Below, piece after piece: positions 1 through 8,589 of a stretch of DNA of 64,000 nucleotides (positions within the stretch are counted from its first letter, which is position 1; every line of letters starts with the position of its first letter). Where the stretch lies: contig NZ_CP036525.1 in assembly GCF_007741535.1 (NCBI RefSeq), positions 1,550,001 through 1,614,000 of the forward strand. The letters run 5' to 3'. A program made the position numbers and the translations under genes. Origin of the DNA: Rubripirellula lacrimiformis. GTDB taxonomy: Bacteria; Planctomycetota; Planctomycetia; Pirellulales; Pirellulaceae. The notes under the pieces are model-generated. The model saw only the letters and a list, made by a program, of their open reading frames with translations, did no database searches and had not been told where the DNA came from.

Positions 1-1
1 G

Positions 2-619
2 GCTCCTAACAGCGAATCCACCGACACCGACAGCGATTCGGCGCGTTACGAATCAGCCAAGCCTGCCGTCGATTCAGACGCAGCCCTGCTGACCGTCTCG
101 GTTCCTGAAAGTGCGATTGTCACGGTCAATGGACACGCGACCACCAGCGACGGAAACGTTCGCCAGTTCATGTCACGTGGACTCAAGGAAGGCTTCGTTT
201 ACACCTACGTCGTCGACGTGAAGTACGAAGTCGATGGATCCGAAAAGTCGGAATCGAAGTCGGTTCAATTGCGTCCCGGCGACATCGAAACCGTCGAGTT
301 CGAAACGCCTGAAACGGCTGCCGTCGCAACGGAAGATCTGGCCGGTACCGAACAAGAAGTCATCACGACCGTGAAGCTTTACGTTCCTGCCGACGCCGAA
401 GTTTCGCTGGCCGGTAACCCAACCGATGGCGAAGGCGACGTGCGAACTTTCCGCACCAAGCAACTGAAGCCTGGACAGCAGTGGTCGGACTACACCGTCG
501 TTGTGACATCCGTCGTTGATGGCCAAAAGGTCAGCAAAGAACGAACGGTCAATGTCCACGCCGGTTCGGTGACGGAACTGCGGTTCGATTTCAACGGTGG
601 CGAACTGGTCAGCCGTTAA
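2..619 (+). CDS. TIGR03000 domain protein, C-terminal part (5' end outside window)
   Basis: The frame is open from the window edge to TAA at 617-619, so the true start lies upstream. Two similar blocks can be read. The first (about bases 92-260) reads LLTVSVPESAIVTVNG and the second (about 361-540) reads VKLYVPADAEVSLAG, each followed by a hydrophobic-aromatic strand ending in Y-T-Y/V-V-V. This is the pattern of the TIGR03000 repeat, a short beta-rich domain of unknown function found mostly in planctomycete exported proteins. The segment before the first block is Ser/Asp-rich and probably a linker. A first ATG at 170 lies inside the first repeat and is not a credible start. Function unknown. 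A terminator-like hairpin follows. Confidence 0.8.
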   Translation, partial: APNSESTDTDSDSARYESAKPAVDSDAALLTVSVPESAIVTVNGHATTSDGNVRQFMSRGLKEGFVYTYVVDVKYEVDGSEKSESKSVQLRPGDIETVEFETPETAAVATEDLAGTEQEVITTVKLYVPADAEVSLAGNPTDGEGDVRTFRTKQLKPGQQWSDYTVVVTSVVDGQKVSKERTVNVHAGSVTELRFDFNGGELVSR

Positions 620-655
620 TTCGGCTGGCGGGCAACCGTTCGAAGTTCTCAATCA

Positions 656-693
656 AGCCGCGTCCCTCGATATCACGGGGGCCGCGGTTTTTT
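656..693 (+). terminator. Rho-independent terminator after the TIGR03000 gene
   Basis: CCGCG-TCCC and GGGG-GC-CGCGG arms around an AT-containing loop are followed directly by six T residues (688-693). It lies about 40 bases after the stop codon. Confidence 0.6.
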
Positions 694-997
694 CATGGCC
701 GCCCATCGATGGCCAAAACGATGACTTCGATCATTGCCCTGGGGCGCACCACACCGCCCTGCCCTGCACCGCTGACTGCCCCGCCCGGTCCCATTTGGAA
801 CCATCCTGGCAAACTGGCCGCCGTCGACCACTGGCTGTACAACCCAGCGCTTCGAGTTAACGTGGGGGGGGGGGGCGGTTGGACGCTCCGTGAAAGCTTT
901 CGGACCGTTGGCACACTGGTTTTAGGATCCACTGGTTTCTTGCTCCGCTGTTCCCGTGTTCCGCTCGTATCGTGATCCTCGCAAACATTGTGGCTCT
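694..997. other. Intergenic region with a 12-G homopolymer
   Basis: No convincing gene. It holds an uninterrupted run of 12 G at 864-875, and presumably the promoter of the following membrane/HTTM pair. Short open frames here lack a family signature or a ribosome binding site. Confidence 0.5.
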
Positions 998-2005
998 ATG
1001 ACGCCCCGCCGTCGTTTGATTCTAAGCGTGCTACTGGTTGGCCATCTGTTGGCGGTTGTGTTGCCGCCGTTGTCTTTTCAGACGCGCGGACCGATCGGTC
1101 TGTCGCCGGTGATTGCAACTCTGTTTGCACCATTGGAAGGTTACAGCCAAGCACTTTACATGGACCGGGGATATGCGTTCTTTGCTCCCGATCCAGGGCC
1201 CAGCCATTTGGTCCAGGCTGCGATCACAGGCAAGGATGGCAATCGTGTCGAACAGATGATCCCTGACCTTGAACAGCAGTGGCCACGGTTGCTGTATCAC
1301 CGGCACTTCATGCTGTCGGAGTTTCTGACAGAGATTTATCAGCCGCCGGGGCCGCCGCCCGAGTTGGTTGAATTGGATCGGCAGGAAGCCGAAAACTGGG
1401 TTCGCGCTCGGGCACGCTACGAACATTTTCGTCAATCGATGGTCGATCATCTGGAATCCAAAAACCCGGGCCATCAGGTCGCGATTCGGCGGATCGAGCA
1501 CGTGATTCCCGACCGCGAACAATACCTCGAAAACCCGATCCCGTTGGACGACCCGCAGCTGTACCGTGTGCTGTTGGATCGACCCATCCTATTGGATGAT
1601 CCCGCGATGCAGGGGCGCGTTGGCGATCTGACGGCACCCGACCGGCCACCCGAAACGGTGCCTCCGCCCGCCGCTGCCACCCGCGATAAATCGAATGGGC
1701 AGCAACCGGTCGATGGAAACATTGACGATGCCTCGGATCTGGATACCTCGGCTTTGGATACCCCGGGGGTGGATACCCCGGGGGTGGATACCTCGGGGGT
1801 GGATGCGAGGGCGGACGATCCTGCAAAAGAACCATCCGATTCGCTCTCTGTTGCCTGGCCCAACCGGACTTCGGTGGCTTGTGAAATCAATCGGTCAACC
1901 ATCCCGTTCGACCGAAAATCGCTGCGGCCCATCCATCGATGGGATGACGCGAGTGGGTTGTCGGGGGCGAGTTCGGCCCATAGGTTGGGCGGAGGGATTG
2001 CGTGA
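998..2005 (+). CDS. Membrane-anchored protein paired with HTTM protein
   Basis: 335 residues from ATG 998. An upstream start at 956 would add 14 residues of no evident value. The start at 998 puts RRR followed by a hydrophobic stretch (LILSVLLVGHLLAVVLP) at the N-terminus, a signal anchor. The central region is soluble, with a motif YMDRGYAFFAPDPGPS seen in planctomycete proteins encoded next to HTTM proteins. The C-terminal third is low complexity and contains a DNA-level 15-bp repeat (about 1740-1806) giving DTPGV-type pentapeptides. Its TGA overlaps the ATG of the HTTM gene (ATGA, 2002-2005), so the two are very likely translationally coupled and act together. Enzymatic role unknown. Confidence 0.75.
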   Translation: MTPRRRLILSVLLVGHLLAVVLPPLSFQTRGPIGLSPVIATLFAPLEGYSQALYMDRGYAFFAPDPGPSHLVQAAITGKDGNRVEQMIPDLEQQWPRLLYHRHFMLSEFLTEIYQPPGPPPELVELDRQEAENWVRARARYEHFRQSMVDHLESKNPGHQVAIRRIEHVIPDREQYLENPIPLDDPQLYRVLLDRPILLDDPAMQGRVGDLTAPDRPPETVPPPAAATRDKSNGQQPVDGNIDDASDLDTSALDTPGVDTPGVDTSGVDARADDPAKEPSDSLSVAWPNRTSVACEINRSTIPFDRKSLRPIHRWDDASGLSGASSAHRLGGGIA

Positions 2006-3483
2006 TGAACGATTCTGATTCATCGGTCGCCGCCAACGTCGATTCGGGGTTGGTTTCGAGGGTTGCCGGATCGATCCGCGGCTGGGCAATGGGCAGCATT
2101 GCCGCCTGGGACCAGTTTTGGTTCACGCCGCGTCTGCCGCACATGGCTGCCGTGTTGCGATTGCTGACGGGCCTGATGCTGTTGTATGGCCACTTGGTGT
2201 TGGCGACGGATCTGATGTCCTTCGTTGGTGACGACGCCTGGGTCAACAATCAGACGGCGCGGGAATTCCACGACGGTGCCTTCGGGTATTCGGATTGGGG
2301 ACGCAGTTATCTGTGGTACCTCAGCAACCCGTTGGTGTTGTGGTTGCACCAGGTGTTTGCGATCGTCGTTACCGCATGTTTTGCCGCCGGATTGTTCACC
2401 CGTCTGACCGGCCCCTTGGCTTGGTTCGTCCAGTTGATGTTCTTGCATCGTTTGACGGGGGCGTTGTTCGGCCTAGACCAAATCGTGACCTACGCGGCGA
2501 TGTACTTGATGCTGACACCCTGCGGCAGCTGGCTCAGCGTTGACGCTTGGATTCGTCGTCGCTTTGCTGATCGGATCACAACCAGCCCGCGATTGGCGTG
2601 GATGTTTCCCGCTGCGACGGCGTCCATCGCGGTCAATGTGGCGACCCGGTTGTTGCAACTGCATCTGTGTGTGATCTATCTGTTTGGCGGGTTGGCCAAG
2701 GCACGTGGCACGACGTGGTGGGACGGGACGGCGATGTGGTACGCCGCCGGCAACTATGAATACCAGTCCTTGGATCTGACTTGGATCGCAAATTTCCCCA
2801 GGTTGGCAGCCGCACTTTCGCACCTGACGGTGTTTTGGGAACTGAGCTACGTGGCGCTCGTGTGGCCACGCATCACCCGTCCGATCGTCCTGGGCATCGC
2901 GTTCGCGGTCCATGGTGGCATCGCGATCTTTTTGGGGATGATCACGTTTGGATCGATGATGATCGCGGCCAACCTGATCTTTGTGCGTCCCGAGTTTCTA
3001 TTGCGGATGATCGGTCGGCCGGTTACCGATGATCGCTCGTCATCCGATTGGGACGACATCGATGCCGAATCGGACGAAGTCTGGTCAGACGAAGACTTGG
3101 GCCTCGATGAACTGGCGGAAAAGTCATCCATTGGCCTCGGTTCGTCATTGGATCTGGGGTCGTCGCTGTCGGCGCTGGATCAGTCCGGGTTAGATCCGTC
3201 CGGTCTAGACATCGGTAGCGAGTTGGCGCCGGATCAGGGGTCCGGAATGGATGGACCCGCCGGAACCGACAGCGGATCGTTGGCGGAGCGGACTGCGAAA
3301 CTGGATCGTTATGAACGCAAGCTGCGGCGTGCTGCGAACAAGTTGCAATCCAAAAGCAATCGGATCAAAGGTTTGGAAGAGAAGTATCGCCAGCGGGTTG
3401 CCAAGCTGAAACAACGCGAAGCAAAGATCAAAGGACTGGTCGATCGCAAGCGTGGCAAAAATCAGGACGGTTCACCGGAGTGA
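2002..3483 (+). CDS. HTTM domain membrane protein
   Basis: 493 residues. The first 330 or so contain several hydrophobic helices with His/Trp-rich features (LTGLMLLYGHLVLATDLMSF, ARGTTWWDGTAMWYAAGN) typical of the HTTM family, the membrane domain related to vitamin K-dependent gamma-carboxylase. A bacterial HTTM protein of this kind may act on membrane or exported substrates, but the reaction is not established. After the last helix comes a long acidic Ser/Asp/Leu-rich stretch (about residues 340-430). A highly charged Lys/Arg/Gln segment (about 430-490) follows that should form a coiled coil. Such a tail is not part of the basic HTTM fold and could bind a partner. Coupled to the gene at 998-2005 by a 4-base overlap. 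Confidence 0.85.
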   Translation: MMNDSDSSVAANVDSGLVSRVAGSIRGWAMGSIAAWDQFWFTPRLPHMAAVLRLLTGLMLLYGHLVLATDLMSFVGDDAWVNNQTAREFHDGAFGYSDWGRSYLWYLSNPLVLWLHQVFAIVVTACFAAGLFTRLTGPLAWFVQLMFLHRLTGALFGLDQIVTYAAMYLMLTPCGSWLSVDAWIRRRFADRITTSPRLAWMFPAATASIAVNVATRLLQLHLCVIYLFGGLAKARGTTWWDGTAMWYAAGNYEYQSLDLTWIANFPRLAAALSHLTVFWELSYVALVWPRITRPIVLGIAFAVHGGIAIFLGMITFGSMMIAANLIFVRPEFLLRMIGRPVTDDRSSSDWDDIDAESDEVWSDEDLGLDELAEKSSIGLGSSLDLGSSLSALDQSGLDPSGLDIGSELAPDQGSGMDGPAGTDSGSLAERTAKLDRYERKLRRAANKLQSKSNRIKGLEEKYRQRVAKLKQREAKIKGLVDRKRGKNQDGSPE

Positions 3484-3506
3484 TGCCTGACTCCCGATAA
3501 GAAAAT

Positions 3507-3628
3507 CGTCGCCCGCGGACACCGGTCGCCCGCGGACACCGGCAATAAGCTATCTCCACCGCGTGGCTGTCATGCGTCCAGTCCGAGAGGCATGACAGCC
3601 TCGTGCCGGTGGCCATCGGCCACCGGTG
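3507..3628. repeat. Tandem 17-bp repeat plus two hairpins between convergent genes
   Basis: Two exact 17-bp copies (3509-3525 and 3526-3542). They are followed by a perfect 11-bp inverted repeat GGCTGTCATGC/GCATGACAGCC (3565-3575 and 3590-3600) and a second hairpin CCGGTGGCC/GGCCACCGG (about 3606-3626). Placed between the convergent HTTM and gpmI genes, so it may terminate transcription from both sides, although no long T-run follows. Confidence 0.6.
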
Positions 3629-3653
3629 GGATGATTGTCTTTCGACGCAGGCC

Positions 3654-5261
3654 CTAAGCCAAGTCGATCAGGCTTTCGCCTGTCATCTCCGCTGGTTTGG
3701 GCAGTCCCATCAGTGCCAGCAGAGTGGGGGCGATGTCGGCCAAGCGTCCACCTTGTCGCAGTGTTTTGCCTTCCAGGCCTGGTTCGACCACGATCAGCGG
3801 GACGTCAAAAGTGGTGTGGGCGGTGTGCGGACCACCGGTTTCTGGATCAACCATTTGTTCGCAGTTGCCGTGGTCGGCGGTGACAACCAACGATCCACCC
3901 TTGGCCAGTGTGGCCTCGACGACTTTGCCGACACAGGCATCGACGGTTTCGACGGCGGAGACCGCAGCGGCCAGGACACCGGTGTGTCCGACCATGTCGC
4001 CATTGGCAAAGTTAACGACGATCAGATCCGCTTCGCCCGTTTCGATCTCGGCCAGTACCTTCGACGCGACTTCTTCGGCCGACATCTCGGGTTTCTGGTC
4101 GTAGGTGGAAACATCGCGAGGCGATTGGGCCATCCCGCGGTCTTCTTCGTTGAACGGTTCGTCGCGATAGTCGTTGAAGAAGAACGTGACGTGCGGATAC
4201 TTTTCCGTCTCGGCACATCGGAATTGGTGCAGCCCCAAGGAACTGATGTATTCGCCAAGGATGTGAGGCATCTTCGCTGGTTTTTCGAAGATCACGTGGA
4301 CGGGCAATCCGGTTTCGTAGCCAGCCATGGTGGCGAAGTACAGGTTGTCGATCTTCTGACCGCGATCGAAGCCACCGCCTTGGATGTTGGACCACTGGGC
4401 ATCGTCGTAAACGAATGCCTTGGTCAATTCGCGCGGACGGTCGCCGCGGTAGTTCATGAACACGACTGCGTCGCCAGCTTGCACCAGGGCGGGGCTGCCG
4501 GTGGCCGGGATGATCGTGGTGGGTTCGACAAATTCGTCGCCGGTGACCGACGGGGTGGTCGGGTTGTCGTAATAGTTTTGCACCGCCTCGGTGCCCGATT
4601 GGGCGGTGCGATCGGATCCCTTGGTCAACAGGTCATAGGCTTTCTGGACACGGTCCCAGCGGAAGTCACGGTCCATGGCAAAGAAGCGACCGATGACACT
4701 AGCGACATGCCCGGCGCCGATCTCTTCGCATTTCTTTTCGACTTCGCCCACGAACTTCACGCCGCTGGTGGGCGACGTATCGCGTCCATCGGTGATCGCG
4801 TGGATGGCAAGGCGGTCACGGCCTAGCCCGGCGTCCTTGGCGACTTGGATGAACGCAAAGGCGTGCTGGATGTCGCTGTGCACGCGTCCGTCGGACATCA
4901 GCCCCAAGACGTGCAGTTTGCCGCCGCTGGCTTGGACGTGCTGTACCGCGGCGGTGATGGTCGGGTTGGTGAAGAACGCGCCGCTGCGGATCGCCCGCGT
5001 GATCCGCATGACTTCTTGATCGACAATTCGTCCCGCACCGATGTTCTGGTGGCCGACTTCGCTGTTGCCCATCACTCCGGCGGGCAGCCCGACGTCTTCG
5101 CCGGACGTCTTGACCAACGCATGGGGGTATTCGTTCATCAACCGGTCGGAAACCGGCGTGTTGGCTTGCACGATGGCGTTGGTGGCATCGGCATCGCGAT
5201 TCGGATTCTCACCCCAGCCGTCGCGGACGATTAGGACGACAGGTTTTCGGCGAACTTGCAC
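3654..5261 (-). CDS. gpmI: 2,3-bisphosphoglycerate-independent phosphoglycerate mutase
   Basis: 535 residues from GTG at 5261, chosen because AGAGGA lies about 8 bases upstream. An upstream ATG at 5327 would add 22 basic residues unlike the family. It interconverts 3- and 2-phosphoglycerate in glycolysis and gluconeogenesis in the cytosol, using two Mn ions. Visible family motifs are the N-terminal DGWG metal-binding motif, the catalytic serine loop GNSEVGHQNIGAGR, ITDGRDTSP, GRFFAMDRDFRWDR, NFANGDMVGHTG and TADHGNCEQM near the C-terminus. All expected metal ligands appear to be present and the length is normal. It is transcribed divergently from the PGI-like gene, whose name suggests the same pathway, but no operon is involved. 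Confidence 0.97.
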   Translation of the reverse strand: MQVRRKPVVLIVRDGWGENPNRDADATNAIVQANTPVSDRLMNEYPHALVKTSGEDVGLPAGVMGNSEVGHQNIGAGRIVDQEVMRITRAIRSGAFFTNPTITAAVQHVQASGGKLHVLGLMSDGRVHSDIQHAFAFIQVAKDAGLGRDRLAIHAITDGRDTSPTSGVKFVGEVEKKCEEIGAGHVASVIGRFFAMDRDFRWDRVQKAYDLLTKGSDRTAQSGTEAVQNYYDNPTTPSVTGDEFVEPTTIIPATGSPALVQAGDAVVFMNYRGDRPRELTKAFVYDDAQWSNIQGGGFDRGQKIDNLYFATMAGYETGLPVHVIFEKPAKMPHILGEYISSLGLHQFRCAETEKYPHVTFFFNDYRDEPFNEEDRGMAQSPRDVSTYDQKPEMSAEEVASKVLAEIETGEADLIVVNFANGDMVGHTGVLAAAVSAVETVDACVGKVVEATLAKGGSLVVTADHGNCEQMVDPETGGPHTAHTTFDVPLIVVEPGLEGKTLRQGGRLADIAPTLLALMGLPKPAEMTGESLIDLA

Positions 5262-5479
5262 GGATCGATTCCTCTGGTGGAGCCGCGGCGAAGGACCGCG
5301 GCGCGGGTGATAGATTTGCTCGTTCAAGTTAGCCCATCGATGGCAATTTCGGAACTCCCGGGTTGGTTGGGGGGGCAGGACGACAGACGGACAGTCGGCG
5401 GCTTCGTGCAGCGGTGGAGATGGATTAGGCTGGCGGGCGATTTGCCGTTTTCCACCATCCCGCTGGATGCACCCTGTCC
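5262..5479. promoter_or_regulatory. Divergent promoter region gpmI / PGI-like gene
   Basis: 218 bases between divergent starts must serve both genes. No clear -35/-10 pair was recognised. A GGTTGGTTGGGGGGGCAGG purine tract lies at about 5361-5379. Confidence 0.35.
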
Positions 5480-6805
5480 ATGGCCTCGCTTCGTTTCGAT
5501 GTTTCCGCAGCTAGTAGCGGACCGACTAGGCTGTCCGCGGACCGGATCCAATCGATCGCCGGTCAGCTGGATCGGACCCGCGCAGATTTTCTTGCCTCGG
5601 CTCGGGACGATGCCGATCCGGCGGGGTTCTTTGGATTGCCCGAGCAGCAGTTGGCGGCGTACCTTCGCGATCGCCAACAATCGCCCTTGGGACGCATCTT
5701 TCACGTTGCCAATGGGCTGCATCACCACTTCGACGCCGTGGTGGTGTTGGGGCTTGATGACGTGACGTTGGGCGCTCGGGCGCTCCGCGATGCCTGCTGT
5801 GACCCGTACCACAATGAACGTTCGCGAGCCGCTCGGGGCAGCAAGCCACGGATGTACTTTGGCGGCGACGCATTTGACAACGACGCCGCGGCGTCGCTGA
5901 TCGAGCGGATTTTGGAGGGGGGATACGGCGACACGCCGGCCGAACGGCGATGGGCCATCGTGGTGGTCGATCGCAGTGGCGAATCGTTGCCCACCGCGGT
6001 GGCGCTGCGGCAGTTCTTGGCGGCGCTGGAAATGTCGCTGGGGGCCGAAGCGGCCCAGTGGCTGGGGCGACTGGTGATCCCGATCACTGGCGGCGATGGT
6101 CGGCTGCGTTTGTTGGCGACCGAAATGGGCTGTGAAGAGGTCTACACCATCCCGGCTGGGTTGCCGTCGGGGTTCGATGTTCTGTCGCCAATCAGTTTGA
6201 TGCCGGCTGCGATGCTGGGTCTGGATTGCATCAAGCTGCTGGAGGGGGCTGCGGTGATGAACGAACATTTTCGTGCCGCCGAGCCTGCCGACAACATGGC
6301 CATCCAGCATGCCGCGGTGCAGCTTGCATGCGGGGATGCCGGTGCCCGACCACGTTCGCAGGCGATCGTTTGGTCCGAAGCATTGCGGACCGTCGCCAGA
6401 TGGTGTCAGTCGATCGGCGATCACGGGAACGATCACGGGGGACATCCACCCAGTCCGGCTGCCTGCGAAACCTATCGGGGATCGGGAATCCACCATATCA
6501 TGGTCGACAGCGATCGCCACGACGTTTTGGGCGTGGGCCGCCTGGGGGTGGGAAACAGCCTGCGTGACCAAGACGGTCTGAACGCGATCGCCGACCAAAC
6601 GTTGACCGAACTGATGCAGTCCGCCGCTGGTAACCACCGCGACCGCAGTGCCCAGTCCGGCGAATTGACCACCATCACGACCCTGCCCACAATCGACACC
6701 TTTGTGCTGGGCCAATTGTTCCAGATGTGCATGATCTCGGCTCACCTGCAACGTCAGTTCATTGGCGAACCTAGTTCGCCCGGTCCTGATTCTGGTTCGG
6801 CCTAG
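5480..6805 (+). CDS. Glucose-6-phosphate isomerase-like protein, probably catalytically altered
   Basis: 441 residues. The PGI fold is recognisable. GLDDVTLGARAL aligns with the family's GIGGSYLGARA loop, VVVDRSGESLPTAVALR with the phosphate-binding SKSGTTLET segment, and PSGFDVLSPISLMPAAMLGLD with the FSVLSAVGLLPAA segment. However, the motif that carries the catalytic Glu in normal PGI (Q-L-x-x-E-S-L-G-K) corresponds here to WCQSIGDHGNDHGG. The QHSQ region reads SGIHHIMVD. The chain ends soon after TLGQLF-like VLGQLFQ, without the usual tail bearing the catalytic Lys. It may therefore be a regulatory or ligand-binding paralogue. No GTG/ATG alternative improves it. trpA starts 72 bases downstream, so cotranscription is possible. 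Confidence 0.75.
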   Translation: MASLRFDVSAASSGPTRLSADRIQSIAGQLDRTRADFLASARDDADPAGFFGLPEQQLAAYLRDRQQSPLGRIFHVANGLHHHFDAVVVLGLDDVTLGARALRDACCDPYHNERSRAARGSKPRMYFGGDAFDNDAAASLIERILEGGYGDTPAERRWAIVVVDRSGESLPTAVALRQFLAALEMSLGAEAAQWLGRLVIPITGGDGRLRLLATEMGCEEVYTIPAGLPSGFDVLSPISLMPAAMLGLDCIKLLEGAAVMNEHFRAAEPADNMAIQHAAVQLACGDAGARPRSQAIVWSEALRTVARWCQSIGDHGNDHGGHPPSPAACETYRGSGIHHIMVDSDRHDVLGVGRLGVGNSLRDQDGLNAIADQTLTELMQSAAGNHRDRSAQSGELTTITTLPTIDTFVLGQLFQMCMISAHLQRQFIGEPSSPGPDSGSA

Positions 6806-6877
6806 CGTGATTGTTTTCCCCATTGTCCGACCCGTCCATCGTCTCCCCGTTCCCTGCCACCCGTTTCGTAGTGATCC

Positions 6878-7678
6878 ATGTCTTCAGTCGACCAGCTCTT
6901 TGCCGATCTCCGCCAGCAAGGCCGCAAGGCGTTGATGCCATTCATCACCGCAGGCGATCCTGATATCGAAACAACGGCTGCGATTCTGCGAGCGGTCGGT
7001 GCGGCCGGAGCCGATTTGTGCGAAGTCGGTGTTCCCTATAGCGACCCGGTGGCCGACGGTCCGGTCATCCAGGCTTCCTATCAACGTGCCTTGGATAAAA
7101 AGTTCAAACTCGCACAAGTCTTTGACATGGGCGATTCGCTGGTCGGTCAGATTCAGACGCCGTTGGTCACGATGGTCAGCTACGCGATCATTCATCGGGT
7201 TGGATTGGCCAAGTACGTCCAGCGGGCCAAAGCGGCTGGATACGCCGGCGCGATCGTGCCGGACTTGTTGGTCGAAGAAGCCGCTGAGTTGTCGACCATT
7301 TGCAAAGCTGCCGATTTCAGTCTGATCCAATTGGTCACCCCCACGACTCCGCGCCATCGTCAGGTGGCGATCGCCAACTCTTCGTCCGGGTTCCTGTACT
7401 ACGTCTCGGTCACCGGGATCACGGGCGAACGGACGGCCCTGCCCGAAGATCTGACCAGCAATGTCCAGTGGCTGCGCGGCGAAACCGATCTGCCGATCTG
7501 CATTGGGTTCGGAATCAGCAGCCCCGAAACGGCGGCCAAGCTGGCCCCGGTCGCGGACGGGCTGATCGTCGGGTCCGCCGTCGTCCGGCGAATCGCAGCG
7601 GCGGCTGATTCAGCGTCGGCGGTCACGGACGTCGCCGATTTCGTCAAACAGCTGCGGACGGCAATCGACGCAGCCTAG
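6878..7678 (+). CDS. trpA: Tryptophan synthase alpha chain
   Basis: 266 residues, the usual length. The alpha subunit cleaves indole-3-glycerol phosphate to indole and glyceraldehyde 3-phosphate and passes indole to the beta subunit. Family motifs are present: LMPFITAGDPD near residue 20, EVGVPYSDPVADGPVIQ with the catalytic Glu and Asp at about 48-60, AGYAGAIVPDLLVEE, YYVSVTGITGERT, and the phosphate-binding GFGISSPE and GLIVGSAVV. No trpB or other trp gene is adjacent, so the trp genes are dispersed here. Confidence 0.97.
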   Translation: MSSVDQLFADLRQQGRKALMPFITAGDPDIETTAAILRAVGAAGADLCEVGVPYSDPVADGPVIQASYQRALDKKFKLAQVFDMGDSLVGQIQTPLVTMVSYAIIHRVGLAKYVQRAKAAGYAGAIVPDLLVEEAAELSTICKAADFSLIQLVTPTTPRHRQVAIANSSSGFLYYVSVTGITGERTALPEDLTSNVQWLRGETDLPICIGFGISSPETAAKLAPVADGLIVGSAVVRRIAAAADSASAVTDVADFVKQLRTAIDAA

Positions 7679-7730
7679 CTGCTCTGCCCGAGAATTCTGT
7701 TAGCCGTTTGGGCGACAGCGGCCTGCTGAT

Positions 7731-7778
7731 TGAGTGAGCCGCGAAGCGTGAGCGGCCGGGAATGCCCATTGGCCTCAT
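7731..7778. repeat. Dispersed palindromic repeat, family A
   Basis: Contains TGAGCCGCGAAGCGTGAGCG followed by GCCGGGAATGCCCATTGGCCTCA. Close copies occur at 18898-18958 and 49198-49262, and a degenerate inverted copy at about 30004-30037. All are between genes. Confidence 0.7.
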
Positions 7779-8087
7779 CGCAAAGGCCCCCGTGGTTTTC
7801 GTGATCTACTGCGCCGCGACGCCGTCACTTCTTTTTCCCACCCCCGCGCAAGCCCCCTTCATCGCAGCCTAATGCGATCAACCGGCACAACCGGTCCTCT
7901 TCTCTAGCTCGCATAGCTTTTCTAACCGGCAAAGTGGCCGGAATTGCTCAAGTTGACCCAATCTGCGTGCTAGGTTTTTTTGCACACCTTCCTCAACTGG
8001 GTCGAGTCAAGCAGCCGGGGGGGCAGCTTGGCAGCCACTGACCCACTCGCCTACTACCAACATCGAATTTTCGGGGATCTTCATAGC
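7779..8087. other. Intergenic leader before conserved short gene
   Basis: No gene supported. It contains two small CCGG-bounded hairpins (AACCGGCACAACCGG at about 7878-7892; ACCGGCAAAGTGGCCGG at about 7925-7941). A stretch TTGCTCAAGTTGACCCAATC comes before a T7 run near 7974-7981. This could be a promoter with a structured leader, but the elements are weak. Confidence 0.3.
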
Positions 8088-8474
8088 ATGGCCGTTTCCA
8101 ACGCAGCACCGACCACTGAAGAAAACATCATCACCTTGGACCGTCGCGGCGACGAACGACGCTCGGGGGACGCCGATGCCATCGATACCGGAGTGATGAA
8201 GTCGCCTCGCCGCAAAAAGCAACGTCGACGTCACATCGACCCCACGACTTGCGAACGCGATTACAGCGGACAAGAGATCGAGTTCATGAAGGCCATGGAC
8301 GACTACAAGCGTGACTCGGGCCGCATGTTCCCGACCTGCAGCGAAGTACTGGAAGTGATCCGAGGATTGGGATACTGCCAACTCAGCGATGACCAAGCCG
8401 AACAACTTGGTCTGGTCGTCGACGAACCTTCGGATATCGCGACGGAAGAAGACGTCTGCGAAGACGAAGTCTGA
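8088..8474 (+). CDS. Conserved planctomycete protein of unknown function
   Basis: 128 residues from ATG 8088; an in-frame ATG at 7980 lies inside the leader and gives an unconvincing extension. The N-terminal 40 residues are polar ([10 protein letters not shown]). A strongly basic patch [12 protein letters not shown] follows, then a compact segment (about residues 62-105) with [20 protein letters not shown] and [16 protein letters not shown]. This has the feel of a short helical domain related to those in DNA- or ribosome-associated proteins. The end is acidic (EEDVCEDEV). A basic middle followed by an acidic tail suggests nucleic-acid contact, but this is inference. No operon partner is evident. 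Confidence 0.75.
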   Translation: MAVSNAAPTTEENIITLDRRGDERRSGDADAIDTGVMKSPRRKKQRRRHIDPTTCERDYSGQEIEFMKAMDDYKRDSGRMFPTCSEVLEVIRGLGYCQLSDDQAEQLGLVVDEPSDIATEEDVCEDEV

Positions 8475-8589
8475 TCCAAACCGATTCCCACTCTGTGTCA
8501 ATCTCGCCTTTTCGGTGACTGAATGTTGACAGAGCTTTGAATAGTGAACAGCCTAGGTCTCTGAGGCGCGTCTTAACCGCGACCGGGTC

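Noticed and set aside
597-975. Overlapping short open frames near the first terminator
   Set aside because: No ribosome binding site, no domain, and they cross a 12-G tract and the terminator hairpin.
3603-4826. Long plus-strand frame opposite gpmI
   Set aside because: It is an antisense frame with Gly/Phe/Asp-biased text; gpmI is certain on the other strand.
5324-6823. Long minus-strand frame opposite the PGI-like gene
   Set aside because: Composition is Arg/His/Gln-rich and follows from the codon pattern of the real gene.
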